Assembly (NCBI RefSeq): GCF_019925205.1 | Contig: NC_083567.1 | Location: 12,772,001-12,836,000 of the forward strand | DNA: 64,000 bases | Source of the DNA: Metopolophium dirhodum | Lineage: Eukaryota; Arthropoda; Insecta; Hemiptera; Aphididae | Direction of reading: 5' to 3' | In this document: one piece after another, positions 37,011-49,912 of the stretch | Position numbering within the stretch: the first letter of the stretch is position 1 | Layout: each line of letters opens with the position of its first letter | Program-made: the position numbers and the translations under genes | The notes under the pieces: model-generated | Seen by the model: only the letters and a program-made list of their open reading frames with translations | Told to the model about the DNA's origin: nothing | Databases searched by the model: none

Positions 37011-38081
37011 ATTATAATATATGTATATTGTATGTATAATACTATATATTATATTTTTTTATTGTAAGTGAATTATAATGTATTTCCTATAGGTACATAT
37101 ATTAATTTTTTTAGAGGTAGTATGAGGATACATCAAGCATAAATAACCATGTTTTAATTCATATAATCTTACTTTTTAAAAAATGTCTTACGATGGTTAA
37201 CTTACATTAATATAATTAATTAATTGTTATTATATTGTTTTGATTTATTCATAAATACCATATGAATGATATGCAAATTATTAGTTAACATTGAATGTCC
37301 GTGATTCACTCGTACTATAACATTTTAACTATAATAGCCTAGACACAAATTATGAACCTATTATTGCACTTTCATTATTCAGTCGTTTATTTATAACAAT
37401 ATTATAACTAATATAGATTGAACAAACTTATTTTTAATATGTATTAATTATTTAATTATATTAGGTAGGTTAGTATTACAATTAATATCAATGATGACTG
37501 TGTATATTAAAAGCATATAATATTATATTATACAACCTTGATATAAATATATGAACTAAATAATAATTGTTTAATGTACTAGGTATATAATATACTTATT
37601 ATATTATATTATAATAACTTATATTATGAATACTTATATACTATAATATGAAGTATAAAGTACAAATTTGTTATTAATTCAATTTGTTATAATTATAAAT
37701 GTATACTAGGACCTTCGACGTAATACAAATACCGGTGTGATATATTGCTTAGCTCGCCTAGGTGCAGGATTATGGTAGTCTCGTATCTCTTTATTAATAA
37801 ATAACAGTCATATTTACTTTTACAGAACAGCTGTGCAAAAATAATAATTGTAATTTAAAGAAATCTTTTTTTACCGTGAACATGACAAATTATTCCGATA
37901 GCTGACGAGTGGTAGGTTTTAAATAAAATATGTACACACATATAATTATATTAATAGCACCTATTTATTTTTATTCCAAGACAAGACTATTGAAGCTGCA
38001 TAGAAATGAATTATTATTATACATTATTTCACTTGTCTTATAATTTAATACATTTTAAATTATAATCTCAATGTATTTAAT
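37011..38081. other. AT-rich gap
   Basis: It is dominated by TATAAT/ATTATA low-complexity sequence. No gene, RNA or bounded repeat was recognised. Confidence 0.4.
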
Positions 38082-38085
38082 TTAA

Positions 38086-38521
38086 GAGGATGTCAGCGCA
38101 CTATTTGTTTTCTCTCTCTGGCCTACGCGGAACATAGACAAGACGCATTTACGCAGAATCATTTTTCTGTTTTTAAGTAATCTTAGAGAAAAATCACCCA
38201 TTACAAAAAATGTAGAGAATAATATTTTAGAAGGAATGACATATCGATTCTATATTTTATTATTATTTGACTTTGTATTCGATTTCGATAAAAAACATAA
38301 AATTGTTGTAAATTTAAACGATATTTAAATTGTTTTGAAACAATATTTAGACAAATCGATATGTCATTCCCTCAAAAATATTATTCTCTATCTTTTTTTT
38401 TAATGGGTGATTTTACTACAAGATTCCTTAAAACCATAGAAAAAACAATTCTGCGCAAATGCGTTTTGTCTATGTTGCGTATGGATCAGCGAGAGAAAAC
38501 AAATAGTGCGATGGCATCCTC
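38086..38521. mobile_element. TTAA-flanked foldback MITE, complete
   Basis: A 436-bp near-palindrome flanked by TTAA (38082-38085 and 38522-38525). The left arm (GAGGATGTCAGCGCACTATT, TTGTTTTCTCTC) pairs with the right arm (GAGAGAAAACAAATAGTGCG, ATGGCATCCTC). Pairing continues inward through ACATAGACAAGACGCATTT and TAGAGAATAATATTTTAGA. Its ends resemble those of the MITE at 2922-3364, so both probably belong to one piggyBac-mobilised group. Confidence 0.88.
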
Positions 38522-38671
38522 TTAAGGAATATTTTACTAGTTTTTATTATTTTCCGTAGCATTCCAATTTCCAATGCAATACAGTCATAAGTCATGAAAA
38601 CATTTTCATCAACTGACTTCTTAGAGATTTGTATAATTCACAACTCAATTTCAATAATTATGTTTTATACC

Positions 38672-38938
38672 CGGGGTCTCCAATCTACGGCCTTTGGAAC
38701 ACTTCCGGCCCGTTATGTTTTTCGAACCGGCCAAGCAAGCTAATTATCGATGTATTGAAATTATATTATATTGAGCCTTCATTATTTTAAATTTATTAAG
38801 AACTATAAATAATTCTTATATAATATCTTCAATTTTATTACCTCTTTATACCTCTCTAAAAAAAATTGGCCCACAATGCCAAAGCGAGTATCACGGATTT
38901 GGTCCACTGTAAAAAATGGTTAGAGACTGCTGTTGCTT
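38672..38938. mobile_element. Probable hAT-type MITE
   Basis: It is flanked by an exact 8-bp repeat GTTTTATA (38664-38671 and 38939-38946). The ends CCCGGGGTCTCCAATC and GGTTAGAGACTGCTG are weakly inverted. The GC-rich interior (CGGCCTTTGGAACACTTCCG) stands out from the AT-rich surroundings. The termini are decayed, hence lower confidence. Confidence 0.6.
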
Positions 38939-39173
38939 GTTTTATACAGTTGGATAGTTTACTAACTTAATCTCTTGAATTTTATTTTGAGCGCTCACAT
39001 AGAAATTTTCAATACTGAGTAGATTTTAGTTGGAATTGAAATATTTGAGGTATACATATATAATATTACGGTTTATCGTTAAGTATATTACAAAATACAA
39101 AACAACAAGAACACTCAGTACGTACTCGTAGAATATTAGCATGTGATAGGTAGAGATTACATACTATGAGATA

Positions 39174-39620
39174 CATCGACGTATTTAGGCCGGGGCCCCC
39201 GAGGTATGTCCAAGTTAGGGGTGCGGGCAGGACTTTTATCATTATATTAAAAAAAATATTAAACATTTTTTTTTATTAAAATTATATTAATGTTGAAAAT
39301 AATTTGATTTGTGTGAAAAAATGTACAACGGTGGCGTTTATTATCTTGTATGATATTGTTATCTAATTATATACGTCACTGGCTTTAGCGCTGTTCTAAG
39401 AATATTATTTCTAAGACTGCCACTATCATCTAGGATTCGCAACTCTATATTGTATTGATGAAAATATTGTAATTTGTACGTGTACGTCGGTCGTCTCCTT
39501 ATAATCGTTATAAGTTATAATTTTTATTAGATCCTACAATCACTATTTAATAATCAATATATTTATTATAATTTAATTTCTGTGTTAAAGTGGGCCTCGA
39601 ATTTTCTCGCTACGCCACTG
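39174..39620. mobile_element. hAT-type MITE with 8-bp target duplication
   Basis: The exact duplication ATGAGATA flanks it (39166-39173 and 39621-39628). The right end TCGCTACGCCACTG is the inverse of a CAGTGGCGTA-type start, and the left end CATCGACGTATTTAGGCCGG is a mutated form of it. It is 447 bp. The frame at 39066-39266 (minus) overlaps its left part and is not a gene. Confidence 0.8.
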
Positions 39621-39628
39621 ATGAGATA

Positions 39629-41858
39629 CATAATACATATGAATGACACTGCAGTGATATCACTGGCTACTGATAAATTTCAGAGTCTTTTAAAATCTAA
39701 AAGGATAATTCCTATTTAAATTTTAAAGTAACTAACGTTAGATATACAATTATGTGAGCTTATAATATCTGTATTGACCTAAGGTTCTGCGGAGTAGATA
39801 AAAAAAATATAGTTGTAAATGGATTACGTATGTGTGATATTTCTAATTTAAAATCAACAATTCACAGTTTGTATTAATGCGTTTTTAGTAGCTACCTACC
39901 TAATCTAATAAGATGTAGGTTTGGTTACCACTATGAAAATACAGTTGAACAGCTTAATTTATTAAAACCAAAATAATGAAAAAATAAACAATTTATCTTG
40001 TGATAACAAATATTTCAACTTAGTCATATTTGATTAAATATGAAAAGTTGTAAAAAGGTTTTGATACCATTATTCTCAACTGTTGATGATTTATTTAATT
40101 TTAATAATACTCCTAGAATTTTCCACAATGAGCCAAATTGGAAAATAACAAATCACTGTTAAATATTTGATGGCACATTTTTAACTTCTCGTGTAGGTAG
40201 TACAGGAAACATATAATTATTTATTTATGTAGTGAGTAGGTTTGTACTGAACAAAGCATAGCATACATAATATATTAAAATAATATTTCCAAACTATTAT
40301 TGTACCTGCACCAGATGAAAAATAATACATTTTCTTCTGATAATTGGCCTGAAATAAGACATTAAATGTAATATTATAATAATGTGTATACATAGGTATA
40401 TTATAATATTTTGTGATATGCACGTCATTTAAACAGCCTTACTCAATGTCCGAACTATTGAGGAAACCATAATATTATGTATACTAGCCATTGTACAGGA
40501 ATTATTGACTTCTCGCGTGGTTTTGATATGAGAACTAGTTTGTTGGAAGAAAAACTAATCGCACAGCGTTTCGTTGATGCGCGCCTTCAACAGTGTAAGT
40601 TCCTGTTATTATAATAAAAAAAATAATAACATGTTGAGCGTCCGCAGGTGGTTGACATGGTGCGCATGGTGTAAATAAATCATCGGATTAAGTGGGTGAC
40701 CTCCACACGCGGCGGAACCATATAGAAAGACCGATCGGTCACGCGCATTATATACATTATAATATTATAATACATATGTTAAATACTTAAATGTTAATAA
40801 TAAGTTGAGAATTTAATAGCAAAATGAGGTTCGTTACATAACATAAAATACTAAGTAAAAGTATTGTGCGTTAAAATACGCGCTTCCTGTTCAAAAAACG
40901 TGTTCTTTACACGTCATTTTGCATTATCATATCGTGTTCTACGCGTGTTTGATTGCGGTTAAAATATGTAACACTAAATAACATCTACGCGTAAAGATGT
41001 TATATTTTAATGAAGATTTTTTATAATAAAACTCAAAAATATAATCGTCCACGAATATATGCAGTAAAAATTATACTTTTTAATTGGTGATTATGGAACG
41101 AAGTGGATAAGGTGATTTTAACTGAAACATCAAACATTTTATAGTTGATATCTTAATAACATGTTAATAATATGTTTGCCGATGATTGATTTGCGTGATT
41201 TAAATGATTGATTCGCCTAAACTAATCCAACCTAGACGTAATACTAACACGTTCAATTAAAAAACAATCATTGAACTTTTCGAGTAATATTATTTATACC
41301 TACATTAGTTGGCCATCACTCGCAGCACTATTCTAAACATGTATTAACACCGAGTAGTTGGCGTGAGTCATAACATCAAGCTGTATAATAGTATAAACAC
41401 CAATTATTATTTAATGATTGAGTGTAGGTAATAATAGAAATACTTGATATTAATTGACAAAAATTAATTTTGCCATTAGGTACCAGTAAAATCAAAATCA
41501 AGCCTATAACGTAAAATACATTGACTATAAAGATTTGGGAGATGTTATTTTGTGCCAATTTAATTACTTGTAATTTGCGCCAAAATATAAAAATATAACA
41601 TGTAATTTGCACCACGACAGAAAACGAAATGGAATATGTAATTTGCTCCACACTTTCAACTTCAATTGTTGGAATTTACCAGCAGAAAAATGTACTGTTA
41701 TCGCATAGGATATACAATAATACAAACCGACGTGTGTCCAATATAATATTGTTGTGTTCTACTGATAATAAAGACATATTTCCGATTACGTCTAATCTAA
41801 TGAAAACTATCAATGTATTGTTAAGTATAAGTGATATAATACCATTGTATAAGAAAAA
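39629..41858. other. Gap without recognised gene
   Basis: AT-rich, with a slightly GC-richer stretch at about 40500-40760 (GCGCGCCTTCAACAGTG, CCTCCACACGCGGCGGAACC) that I could not identify. A region near 40860-40995 repeats ACGCGT-containing words. The frames at 41376-41651 and 41629-41892 show no family motifs. Confidence 0.4.
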
Positions 41859-43027
41859 CGATTCTGAGCGAAGACGGTCAGTCAGCCTATGACATTACCA
41901 AGTATATTTTATAAATTATATAAGAATTTGAACTTTAAATGATTGTAAAAATAAATTGTGTCTATGTGTTTTTAATATTTTTAAACTGCAACTGTCACAA
42001 TATATCAGGAGCCTTATATTAAGTTTCACGCTAATTGACGCAACAAATAAAATTATATTCACAATTATAGAAAAAAAAACTAAAAAAATTGAAAACTGAA
42101 AATGTCTCTAAACAGCTCAAAACGAATCAATATATTTTGAAAACTGTATCAAGTATGGTAATTGATAAAATAAATATATGGTGTAAATTTCAAGTATCTA
42201 CAGTTATTCGTTTTTAAATCAAAACAAAATAATAAAATCACTACTTGAGAAATCAAGTGAATATCCAATGTTGTATAAATTTGAAGTTCAAACACTCATA
42301 AAAACCTAATTTAACTTTCCGGTAGACATTTTTACTTTGATAACTTAAAAAACTTATAAGGAATCTTGTTTTAAATTTTCAAGTCTTAGATTTCAATAAA
42401 AAAATGTTTATGAATTTTAAACTCAAAATAATTTGCACATTTTCGTAATTTTTACGTATTTTATCAAAATTTGAACTTTAAAGTTTTAAACCCTTATAAA
42501 AAATAATTGAGACTATATATTTTTGGGTATTTTTAAACTACCATTCTAATAATATATTATTAGTCTTGTATTAAATTTTCAAGCTTTTTAACCCAACGCA
42601 TAAAATTTAATTGACATTTGTAGAAAACAAAACTAAAAAAATTGGAAGCTGACAAGGCAGTAAACAGCTCAAAACAAGACAAAATATTTTGAACATTTTA
42701 TGGTGTATAGAAAATTGTAATAAAAACATTCAATGAAAATGTTATGTGTATCTACGGTAATTTGTTTTAAATTTACACCAAAAACCAATTTTGCGTAAAA
42801 ATTCCTGCTTTTCCTTAATTTTATTTTGTTATTCCTGGCGCTTTTGAAAACTATTAGAATTTTCAACCTCCCCAATACACCAACTAGATTCTAAAACTTT
42901 CCCATCGAACAATATACTGAAGTTGAACGTTGAAGCATTGTTTCCACTACTTATAGTGTACAAAAGACACAAATAAAAATACACATCATTGTAAAATCAA
43001 TACATTCATAGCTCCGCTCAAAATCTG
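41859..43027. mobile_element. GATTCTGAGCG-ended repeat, most complete copy (1.17 kb)
   Basis: The left end CGATTCTGAGCGAAGACGG and the right end CATAGCTCCGCTCAAAATCTG form inverted termini. Inside are internally repeated blocks, such as TTTGAACTTTA followed by CTTATAAAAA and ACCAAAAACCAATTTTGCGT. Pieces of this sequence recur near 5475, 9581, 11330-11625, 14995, 19809, 36475, 46320 and 50295. The open frame at 42669-42875 belongs to the repeat. No transposase was recognised, so it is non-autonomous. Confidence 0.7.
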
Positions 43028-43677
43028 AAATTCTTAGCAAGACGTTGTGGAAACCACACTTCCGCAAATGTCTTCAAAATGTGTCCACAATTATTGTCGA
43101 TAGTTATTCTTTAAACATGGGGAAACGACGGGAAAATCGACAAATTACCTCATTTCCGGCCAAATTTGAATAATTCCGGTCTATATAAGAAATATGTATT
43201 ACACAAAGAATTCCTAAAATACATAAAAACCTGTTGACAAATAAAAATACATCGATGTAAAAAATATCTGAAACCTATATATTTCTTACTTCGTTATTAT
43301 AACCTAAAGATATTTGAAAATCGTTGTGTTTGCCTATACTGTATACTGTTTATGTACCAAGCAAAAATCGTGGATTTTTATTTATTAAAAAAAAATCAAC
43401 CAACATTGTACATGGGTATGTTAATTTTGTACAGACTAAATATAATGCAGGATATTATATAATATATTACCCATAACTATAAAATTTAATTCTGTGTGAA
43501 TTATTAAAAAAAAAATCAAGGTCATTAATTACTATGATTGTAATAATATAAAAGTTATTATTTCATACAAATTTAAATTTTTAACTAATAATAATTATTC
43601 TGACCGTATTTATATAATTTGAAAATTAAACATTGAATGTAAACTGTAAGTTTGGTGTATTATATGGAGCTTTATAA
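43028..43677. other. AT-rich gap
   Basis: No gene or bounded repeat was recognised between the 1.17-kb repeat and the hAT element. Confidence 0.4.
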
Positions 43678-43685
43678 ATTATAAG

Positions 43686-44577
43686 TAGAGCGCAGATTTC
43701 TATGCAATTGCATATTTTTTTCCTTTTAATATTTTTGGATTGTTGTCAGTTATCTCCACGAATCATCATAATTTGAAGCTAATGGAGAAATTTTTTTTTT
43801 TGCATATTTCTGCATATTTAAAGGTTATTGCATATTTTGGAAAAATTCAAAATTTATTGCATATTGAAGCAAAAATTTAAAAAAATGTATAAAATAATAT
43901 TTTGTCAAGTAGAAAAATTAAAACTAAATTTCATAGTCACTAAATAATAATGTATATATATATTTATTTAAACCTTTATAAGATAAATAATCGATTACGA
44001 CGTAAACTTAATCGCTCTTGCTGTGTTAGTCGGTTATCGACATACCACTTGGCACTCGGTTACATCGTTTTTCATTGTCCGTAAATCGTTAATATGCCGA
44101 AAATAAATGTGTGTCTACCTATAATCTATATTGCTCTTGCTGTATCAGTCAGTTATCGACATACCAGTATACAACTGAGTTTCGTCGATTGTCGTTGTCC
44201 GTAAATTTTGCTTCAAATATGCCCCAATAACTTCGGTTGACGTCGAACGTTCGTTCTCAGTCTTTAAAAATATGTTAACCGATAAACGATACAGCTTCAC
44301 AGAAGAAAAACTTGAAATGCACATGATTATTCATTTTAATAATAAATAAAATTTTAAAAATAAATTAAGTTTTTCAGAAAATTCCCTAAATTTTTTTTTA
44401 TGAAGTACCTATTTAAGTAATTAATTATTATAAGTTGTATTGTAAATTTTAAATAAATAAAAAATTTTTGCATATTTTCAAGATTTTTACTGCATATTTT
44501 TGCATATTTTCATGATTTTTACTGCATATTATATGGCATATTTCAATACTTTTAAGTGCATACAAATCCGCGCTCTA
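43686..44577 (+). mobile_element. Non-autonomous hAT transposon with exact 8-bp duplication
   Basis: Termini TAGAGCGCAGATTTCTATGC and GCATACAAATCCGCGCTCTA are inverted repeats, flanked by an exact 8-bp duplication ATTATAAG (43678-43685 and 44578-44585). The subterminal regions are packed with TGCATATTT motifs. The interior encodes only the end of a hAT transposase (see 44221-44349). An imperfect tandem duplication of about 80 bp (CGCTCTTGCTGT(G/A)T…GTTATCGACATACCA) lies at about 44012-44215. At 892 bp it is an internally deleted copy that would need a transposase in trans. Confidence 0.92.
44221..44349 (+). pseudogene. hAT transposase C-terminal dimerisation fragment
   Basis: Reads APITSVDVERSFSVFKNMLT, then a KR-containing link and LEMHMIIHFNNK with a stop. 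The order SxxxERxFS…LxxxRxxL…L/H is the signature of the hAT C-terminal (hATC) dimerisation region. The catalytic core and N-terminal zinc finger are missing because of the internal deletion, so it is a relic inside the transposon. Confidence 0.85.
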
Positions 44578-44585
44578 ATTATAAG

Positions 44586-46416
44586 TTATAACTTCACGGG
44601 GTGCCACCATTGGGTGACTTCCCCCTCCCGCCAATCAAACCACATCCTATTTACTGATTATAATATAACTTGTAAATACAGACTGTAAATATACGTTTTT
44701 ATTCAATAAAAAAAAAAATACTTTTAATTATAACTTTTATTTTGTTGAATCTAAAAAAATCTACGTTTCATTTGATAATTGAATATACAATTATTATAAT
44801 AAGTATATAATTTAAAAAAAAGATAAGTGGTGAAATTTGCGAAGTAAGTAAAAAAAAAAATATAAATGGAACATCAGTTATGTAATCCTTGTAAATTAGG
44901 TCTCACAAACACATTTATAATTACTGAGTAATTATTATACAGGTATTTGTGATAGTTTTTACAAGTGACTGTATAAATTATGATTCTATTTTTTTATATA
45001 AAAAAAAGAAATAAGTACGCAAATGTTTATTGATTTTATTGACAAATACGAAAAAGTTTAATTCGTTGACCTTTCAATTAAAATTTGTATTTCCATTTTA
45101 TCAAGTTTGAAGTATGTTATACATTATAGTAATACACATTAACATAAATAGTTGTATTTTCCCTAATATTTTCTTTTCTATAATAACGTACAAGTTTAAA
45201 TATTTATAGGACCCTAACCCTATGACCGTCGTGAAGCAAACCATACCTACCTATTATGTGATGGGTTATACTAAAAAGTTAAAACTATTAAATTGGAAAT
45301 ATAAAAGATCTTAGGTATATAACTACCAATTACTATAGTAGGTACCTACTATATTAATAAATTATAGTATAATCAATGATTGAAAAAACCTTCCATAATA
45401 TCTATCTAAATCAAAAAATGTTCACATAAATTTTTAGTTACACAAATCTAATTAAGCTGAAGAATTGTATAGTATTTTAAGGTCAATATCTAGACGACCG
45501 TCAGGAATATGCGTAAATTAAGGAGAACTGCAAAAAATGTATGAATAATATATACCTATAAGTACTTCAAAGTCGCACAAATTGGACACTTAGGTAGGTA
45601 ACAAACTTATAATTGTAACCATTTTTAATAAGATACTATTTTATAGTGTTGAGATCGGAGGCCAGCCTACGATTTACTACTCAATTTCGAATCGAAAAAA
45701 GATTTTAAAAAACACCTATATATTTAAGCGATTGCGAGCATTCGTGTCTGATGAAAAATACGATATTTAAAAGATAAAAGTAAATCGATAATTAATCCAC
45801 CTTCTTACTGAGTTCTAATTCTAAAAAAACTTCGACAATGTTAACTATGTGAGTCCTTTCTACACTATCACAATGCGGTCACGCCACACTGCCATGCCAC
45901 TAGAACACTTCGTTATATCTAAACATTACCTATTACCATTGATTAGCGCTCCATAACGGCCACATCCATTTTCGTCAATATTTCGCGTCGCGTAAATACG
46001 GGCCAGTGAGCGAATCTAATATTTATAGTCAATGCTATTACATTGAAATAATTTAAACACTTTGCCCTCCGGAATATAATCACCGTCGGTCATTGGTACG
46101 TATTATACTATTATCTATGCCATTCACCGTGATATCATTATTACCTATGCCAAAAAATATTGCATATGTAATTCACGCCTCCGAGGAAGACATAATAATA
46201 ATATGTAAGTACAATTTGCATGACCCCGTATAAGGATCAAACAAAAAAACATCTTAACCAAGCGGAATTCAAAGTTATTGAAATTTTTCAAAATCTATGT
46301 CCATATTAAAGGGTCGAAATTCGTATTTTTATTTCGACAAACCCGATTTTGGTTTTTGGTGTAACTCCAAAACAAATGACATGAAATTTTCACTGAATAT
46401 ATTAGCATATAAAAAA
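44586..46416. other. Spacer between the two inverted hAT copies
   Basis: AT-rich, no gene recognised. A somewhat richer stretch at about 45860-46060 (CACAATGCGGTCACGCCAC, CGCGTCGCGTAAATACGGGC) is unidentified. A piece of the GATTCTGAGCG repeat (GATTTTGGTTTTTGGTGTAA) lies at about 46320-46400, directly next to the second hAT copy. Confidence 0.4.
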
Positions 46417-47099
46417 TGTAGGGAATTTCCTGAACAACTTAATGTTTTTTTTTAAATTGTATTTATTATTAAAATGAATAATCATATGCATTTCGAGTTT
46501 GTCTTCTGTGAAGCTGTGATGTTTATTGGTTAACATATTTTTAAAGACTGAGAACGAACGTATCAACGTTCTACGTTACTAACTGAAGTTGTTGGGGCAT
46601 ATTTGAAGCAACTTAGTATTATTGGGGCTTGATAAAGATTTTCGAGCTGAACGTTTTAACCTTATAGTACTGCATTCATTTTTCATAGAATTTCCAGACC
46701 TTTATTTTTATTGGAAAGGTCGTTTTGTTGTAAGTGTTGCACCTTTCGATCCAGGAATAGAATAATTTTTTTCTTTCATTTTGTCAATTATTGAAAAGCT
46801 TTTATGTAAAGTCATATTTTGAGTTTCCAGTTTTTTTATGACTATACAATTTATTTTTAATTTTTCTACTTGACAAAATATTATTTTGTAAATTTTTTTA
46901 AATTTTTGCTTCAATATGCAATAAATTTTGAATTTTGCCAAAATATGCAAAAATATGCAATAACATTTAAATATGCATAAATATGCAAAAAAAATTTCAC
47001 CATTAGTTTCAAATTATGATAATTCGTGGAGATAGCGGACAAAAATCCAAAAATACTAAAAGGAAAAAAATATGCAATTGCATAGAAATCCGTGCTTTA
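46417..47099 (-). mobile_element. Second hAT copy, inverted and decayed
   Basis: On the minus strand the element starts TAAAGCACGGATTTCTATGC (ending at 47099), like the start of the copy at 43686. It carries the same TGCATAT-rich subterminal block, and the transposase C-terminal region (about 46480-46620) is broken by a stop and frameshift after a SVxxVER-like stretch. The minus-strand frame 46708-46950 (VEKLKINCIVIKKLETQNMT) probably represents another part of the transposase that is missing from the first copy. The far end is lost at about 46417, next to another repeat. Confidence 0.8.
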
Positions 47100-47182
47100 A
47101 TAAATTATAATATATATATTATATATATATAAATATTAAATGTTATATTGATAACAACAAGACCTATTATAATAATATTATT

Positions 47183-47225
47183 AAATTTAATTCACTTACT
47201 ATATTATAGTAAGTGAATTAAATTT
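47183..47225. repeat. Perfect 20-bp inverted repeat with 3-base loop
   Basis: AAATTTAATTCACTTACTAT, the spacer ATT, then the exact reverse complement. It lies 84 bp past the end of the decayed hAT copy. The sequence would form a strong hairpin. No run of T follows that would suggest an RNA polymerase III terminator, and no element boundary is evident. Confidence 0.85.
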
Positions 47226-49190
47226 GTCAGTTCTTTTTGTTAAACCATATAGGTTATAACCTATATTGGCATATTATTATTAGGTATAGTATACTTAATA
47301 TCAACTATAAAAAAAAAAATAGTAATGATAATCGATAATGGAGAACAATGAATAACTATATCAACCACAATCGATCATAAACCCTTCGTTAAAATATAAT
47401 ATGAAACAGAATTCAAAAGTAAATAAAGGGAAAAATATTTATGTTTTTAGACGTTTTATTTAACAAATAATGATGAGAATGCGAGTCATAATCATAATCT
47501 TTGAAAATATCAAATCTAAATACATTGAAGTACTTTTTTTCACTTATAATTTCGTACCTAATACGCATTAAATAATAAAAATATCATCGCTAGGCGTACT
47601 GCACCGTACACAGCCGGTTGTAATTTATTGAATTTTAGGTTAGATGATATTGACTTGTAGATAATTTACAATTTGAATTTAATCTACATACATAGTCTAG
47701 CTCTGCCATATTGTATGGTTTGTTTATTTGTTCATTGTAATGAAGTCCATCTGGGACAATAGAAGTACAAATATCTGGACAAGGCAAATAACATATGTAA
47801 ATTGCTTTAAATTATGACGTCAATCTAACGGAAAATATTATTAGGTAAGTCGTTAAGAACCTACAGAAAACTAAATGAAACGTTATTATTCTTTCAAGCA
47901 CCTGATACTTATCTATGAATAAACATGATTTTTCCTTTTTCCCATTGGTGGAATAAAATAATAATAAAAAAAAACCATCAATTATAAAACAACTAAACGA
48001 AATATATTAAATGTGTATTGTGTAAGTTATAACCATGATGGCATTGGACAACGTATAACAGTTTTTGTTAAATTTTAATACCCCTTTTTTGATTAACTAC
48101 TACTTATATCTATTATATCCTATATTTATTACGGTAGGTTTACTTTATAGTGTATTTTTATAATTTCCATTATGATCGATTTAAATTACGTTATTTTATT
48201 ATTCAAATAAAGAAGCATATTTTCAAACATCATATAGATATAGTTTATTAGTAGTTTATTTATAAAATATTAATACAGTATATTGATTTTATTTGTAGAA
48301 TATTGTACTGGTGAATATTTGGCTTTAATGATTAGTATAAGTTATTATTTATTACGACTTATCCATAATTCAAAGAGACATCTATAGAAATAAAAATATG
48401 CAAAACTATAATATTGTTAAAAGCATATTACTCATGTATTGTTTCTGTTAACCTATCTAACCTTCTCACGTTACAGTTTAGGTTTAGGTGACTTTAATGA
48501 TGAATGATAACTCTGAAACTGTAATTATTCATATCACTGTCATTATGCAGGCTATCACCTTTAGTAAATATAAATACACGTTCTTGACTCCCTTATTATT
48601 ATTTTACATTTGAACAAAATGCTAGTTGTTTGGTAAATACTTATATAATTTATAATTTATACTTTGAATCTTCAACAAAATACTTTATTTCGCTCTACTC
48701 AGAATCTAAAAAACAAAGAAAAAGAAACAAAAAAATATATTACAGGGGAAAAATGCAATTTTTTTCCACAAACATTTTTCAAACTGTCATTAGTTATGAC
48801 TTGAGTATTAATTCCTCAACCCATTAAAAGATACTTATGGTTTTATATGCAAATTTGAACTTTTTTTGTACATTCTAAGTTTAAAAACGTTTCCACATTT
48901 CTCACCCTCGTCATGGTCACCAGCTACAGTCACTCAAAGAATATATTATTATAGAACATAAACAACCTGACTCTAGTAATTATTACCATGTCCGTACCAA
49001 ATTTGATTGAATAAATATCGTACAGAATTATTTTTAACAGAAATAACACTCATTATCTTAAAAAAAAGGTAAGTATAGGTAGGTACTTAAAATAAGTATT
49101 TGAAAATGTTTTCACATAATTTGGTCATTATAAAACAAAATGTTTGTAAAAAAAATAGTATGTCTTACCTATAATTATCATCATTATAAT
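47226..49190. other. AT-rich gap
   Basis: No gene, RNA or bounded repeat was recognised. The frame at 48630-48827 is compositionally AT-driven. Confidence 0.4.
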
Positions 49191-49912
49191 CTTTAAGTTG
49201 TTTAATTAAAATTTAATTTACCACCTCATCAAACCTGCAACTGCACCTTAACCTAATGTTCGACTGGTACGATAAATGGCGTATAAAAATAAATCGAAGC
49301 AATTCGATTCACACTACATTTACTCTCAAGATGGGTGTATGTCCAACCACTACATTAAACAACATCTCAATTCCCACGTTTGTTTGTACGTTCAAATATC
49401 TGGGACTCAGTCTTGATAAACGACTAACACGGAACAACTTACACGAATCAAAAGACTGGCTCTCAGCGCCCGTATGCGTATACTCAGTCCTTTTATATCC
49501 AAAAATAATAATACCAATCTAAAAGTTAAAGTGCTAACTTACAAAAAAACTGTCATCAAACCTATATGGAATCATGCAGGCGTGTACAACTTCGGAGCCC
49601 ACAAACAAAATCCAAGCGTTCCAAAAATGTAGCTCTTCGACGACTCTCCAATGTTTCACCTTATGTCTCAAACTTAACCTTACATAACGACTTTTATATG
49701 AAAACTATTAATGAAGAAGTACAATATTATTTTACTCACGCTTTCACAAGCGACTTCTATCCCATTAGAATCCTCTTATCAAAAACCTTTCTACTCTAAC
49801 ACTCCCGGGAGATCCAATAGGCGCAGGCTAAAAAGGAAGTGGTGTATCTTCTGTAATTATCAACTTATACATTTCCAACCTAAACAATATTACCTATATA
49901 AATAAATAAAAG
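49191..49912 (+). mobile_element. Jockey-type LINE 3' fragment (end of reverse transcriptase)
   Basis: The frame from 49256 reads FDWYDKWRIKINRSNSIHTT, then FTLKMGVCP and TFKYLGLSLDKRLT, the thumb region of a jockey-group reverse transcriptase. After frameshifts, VALRRLSNVSPYVSNLTLHN (from about 49625) and a C-terminal RRRLKRKW (about 49818) follow. A short A-rich tail ends near 49912. It is 5'-truncated and dead. The family is the same as that of the antisense fragment at 54714. Confidence 0.85.
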
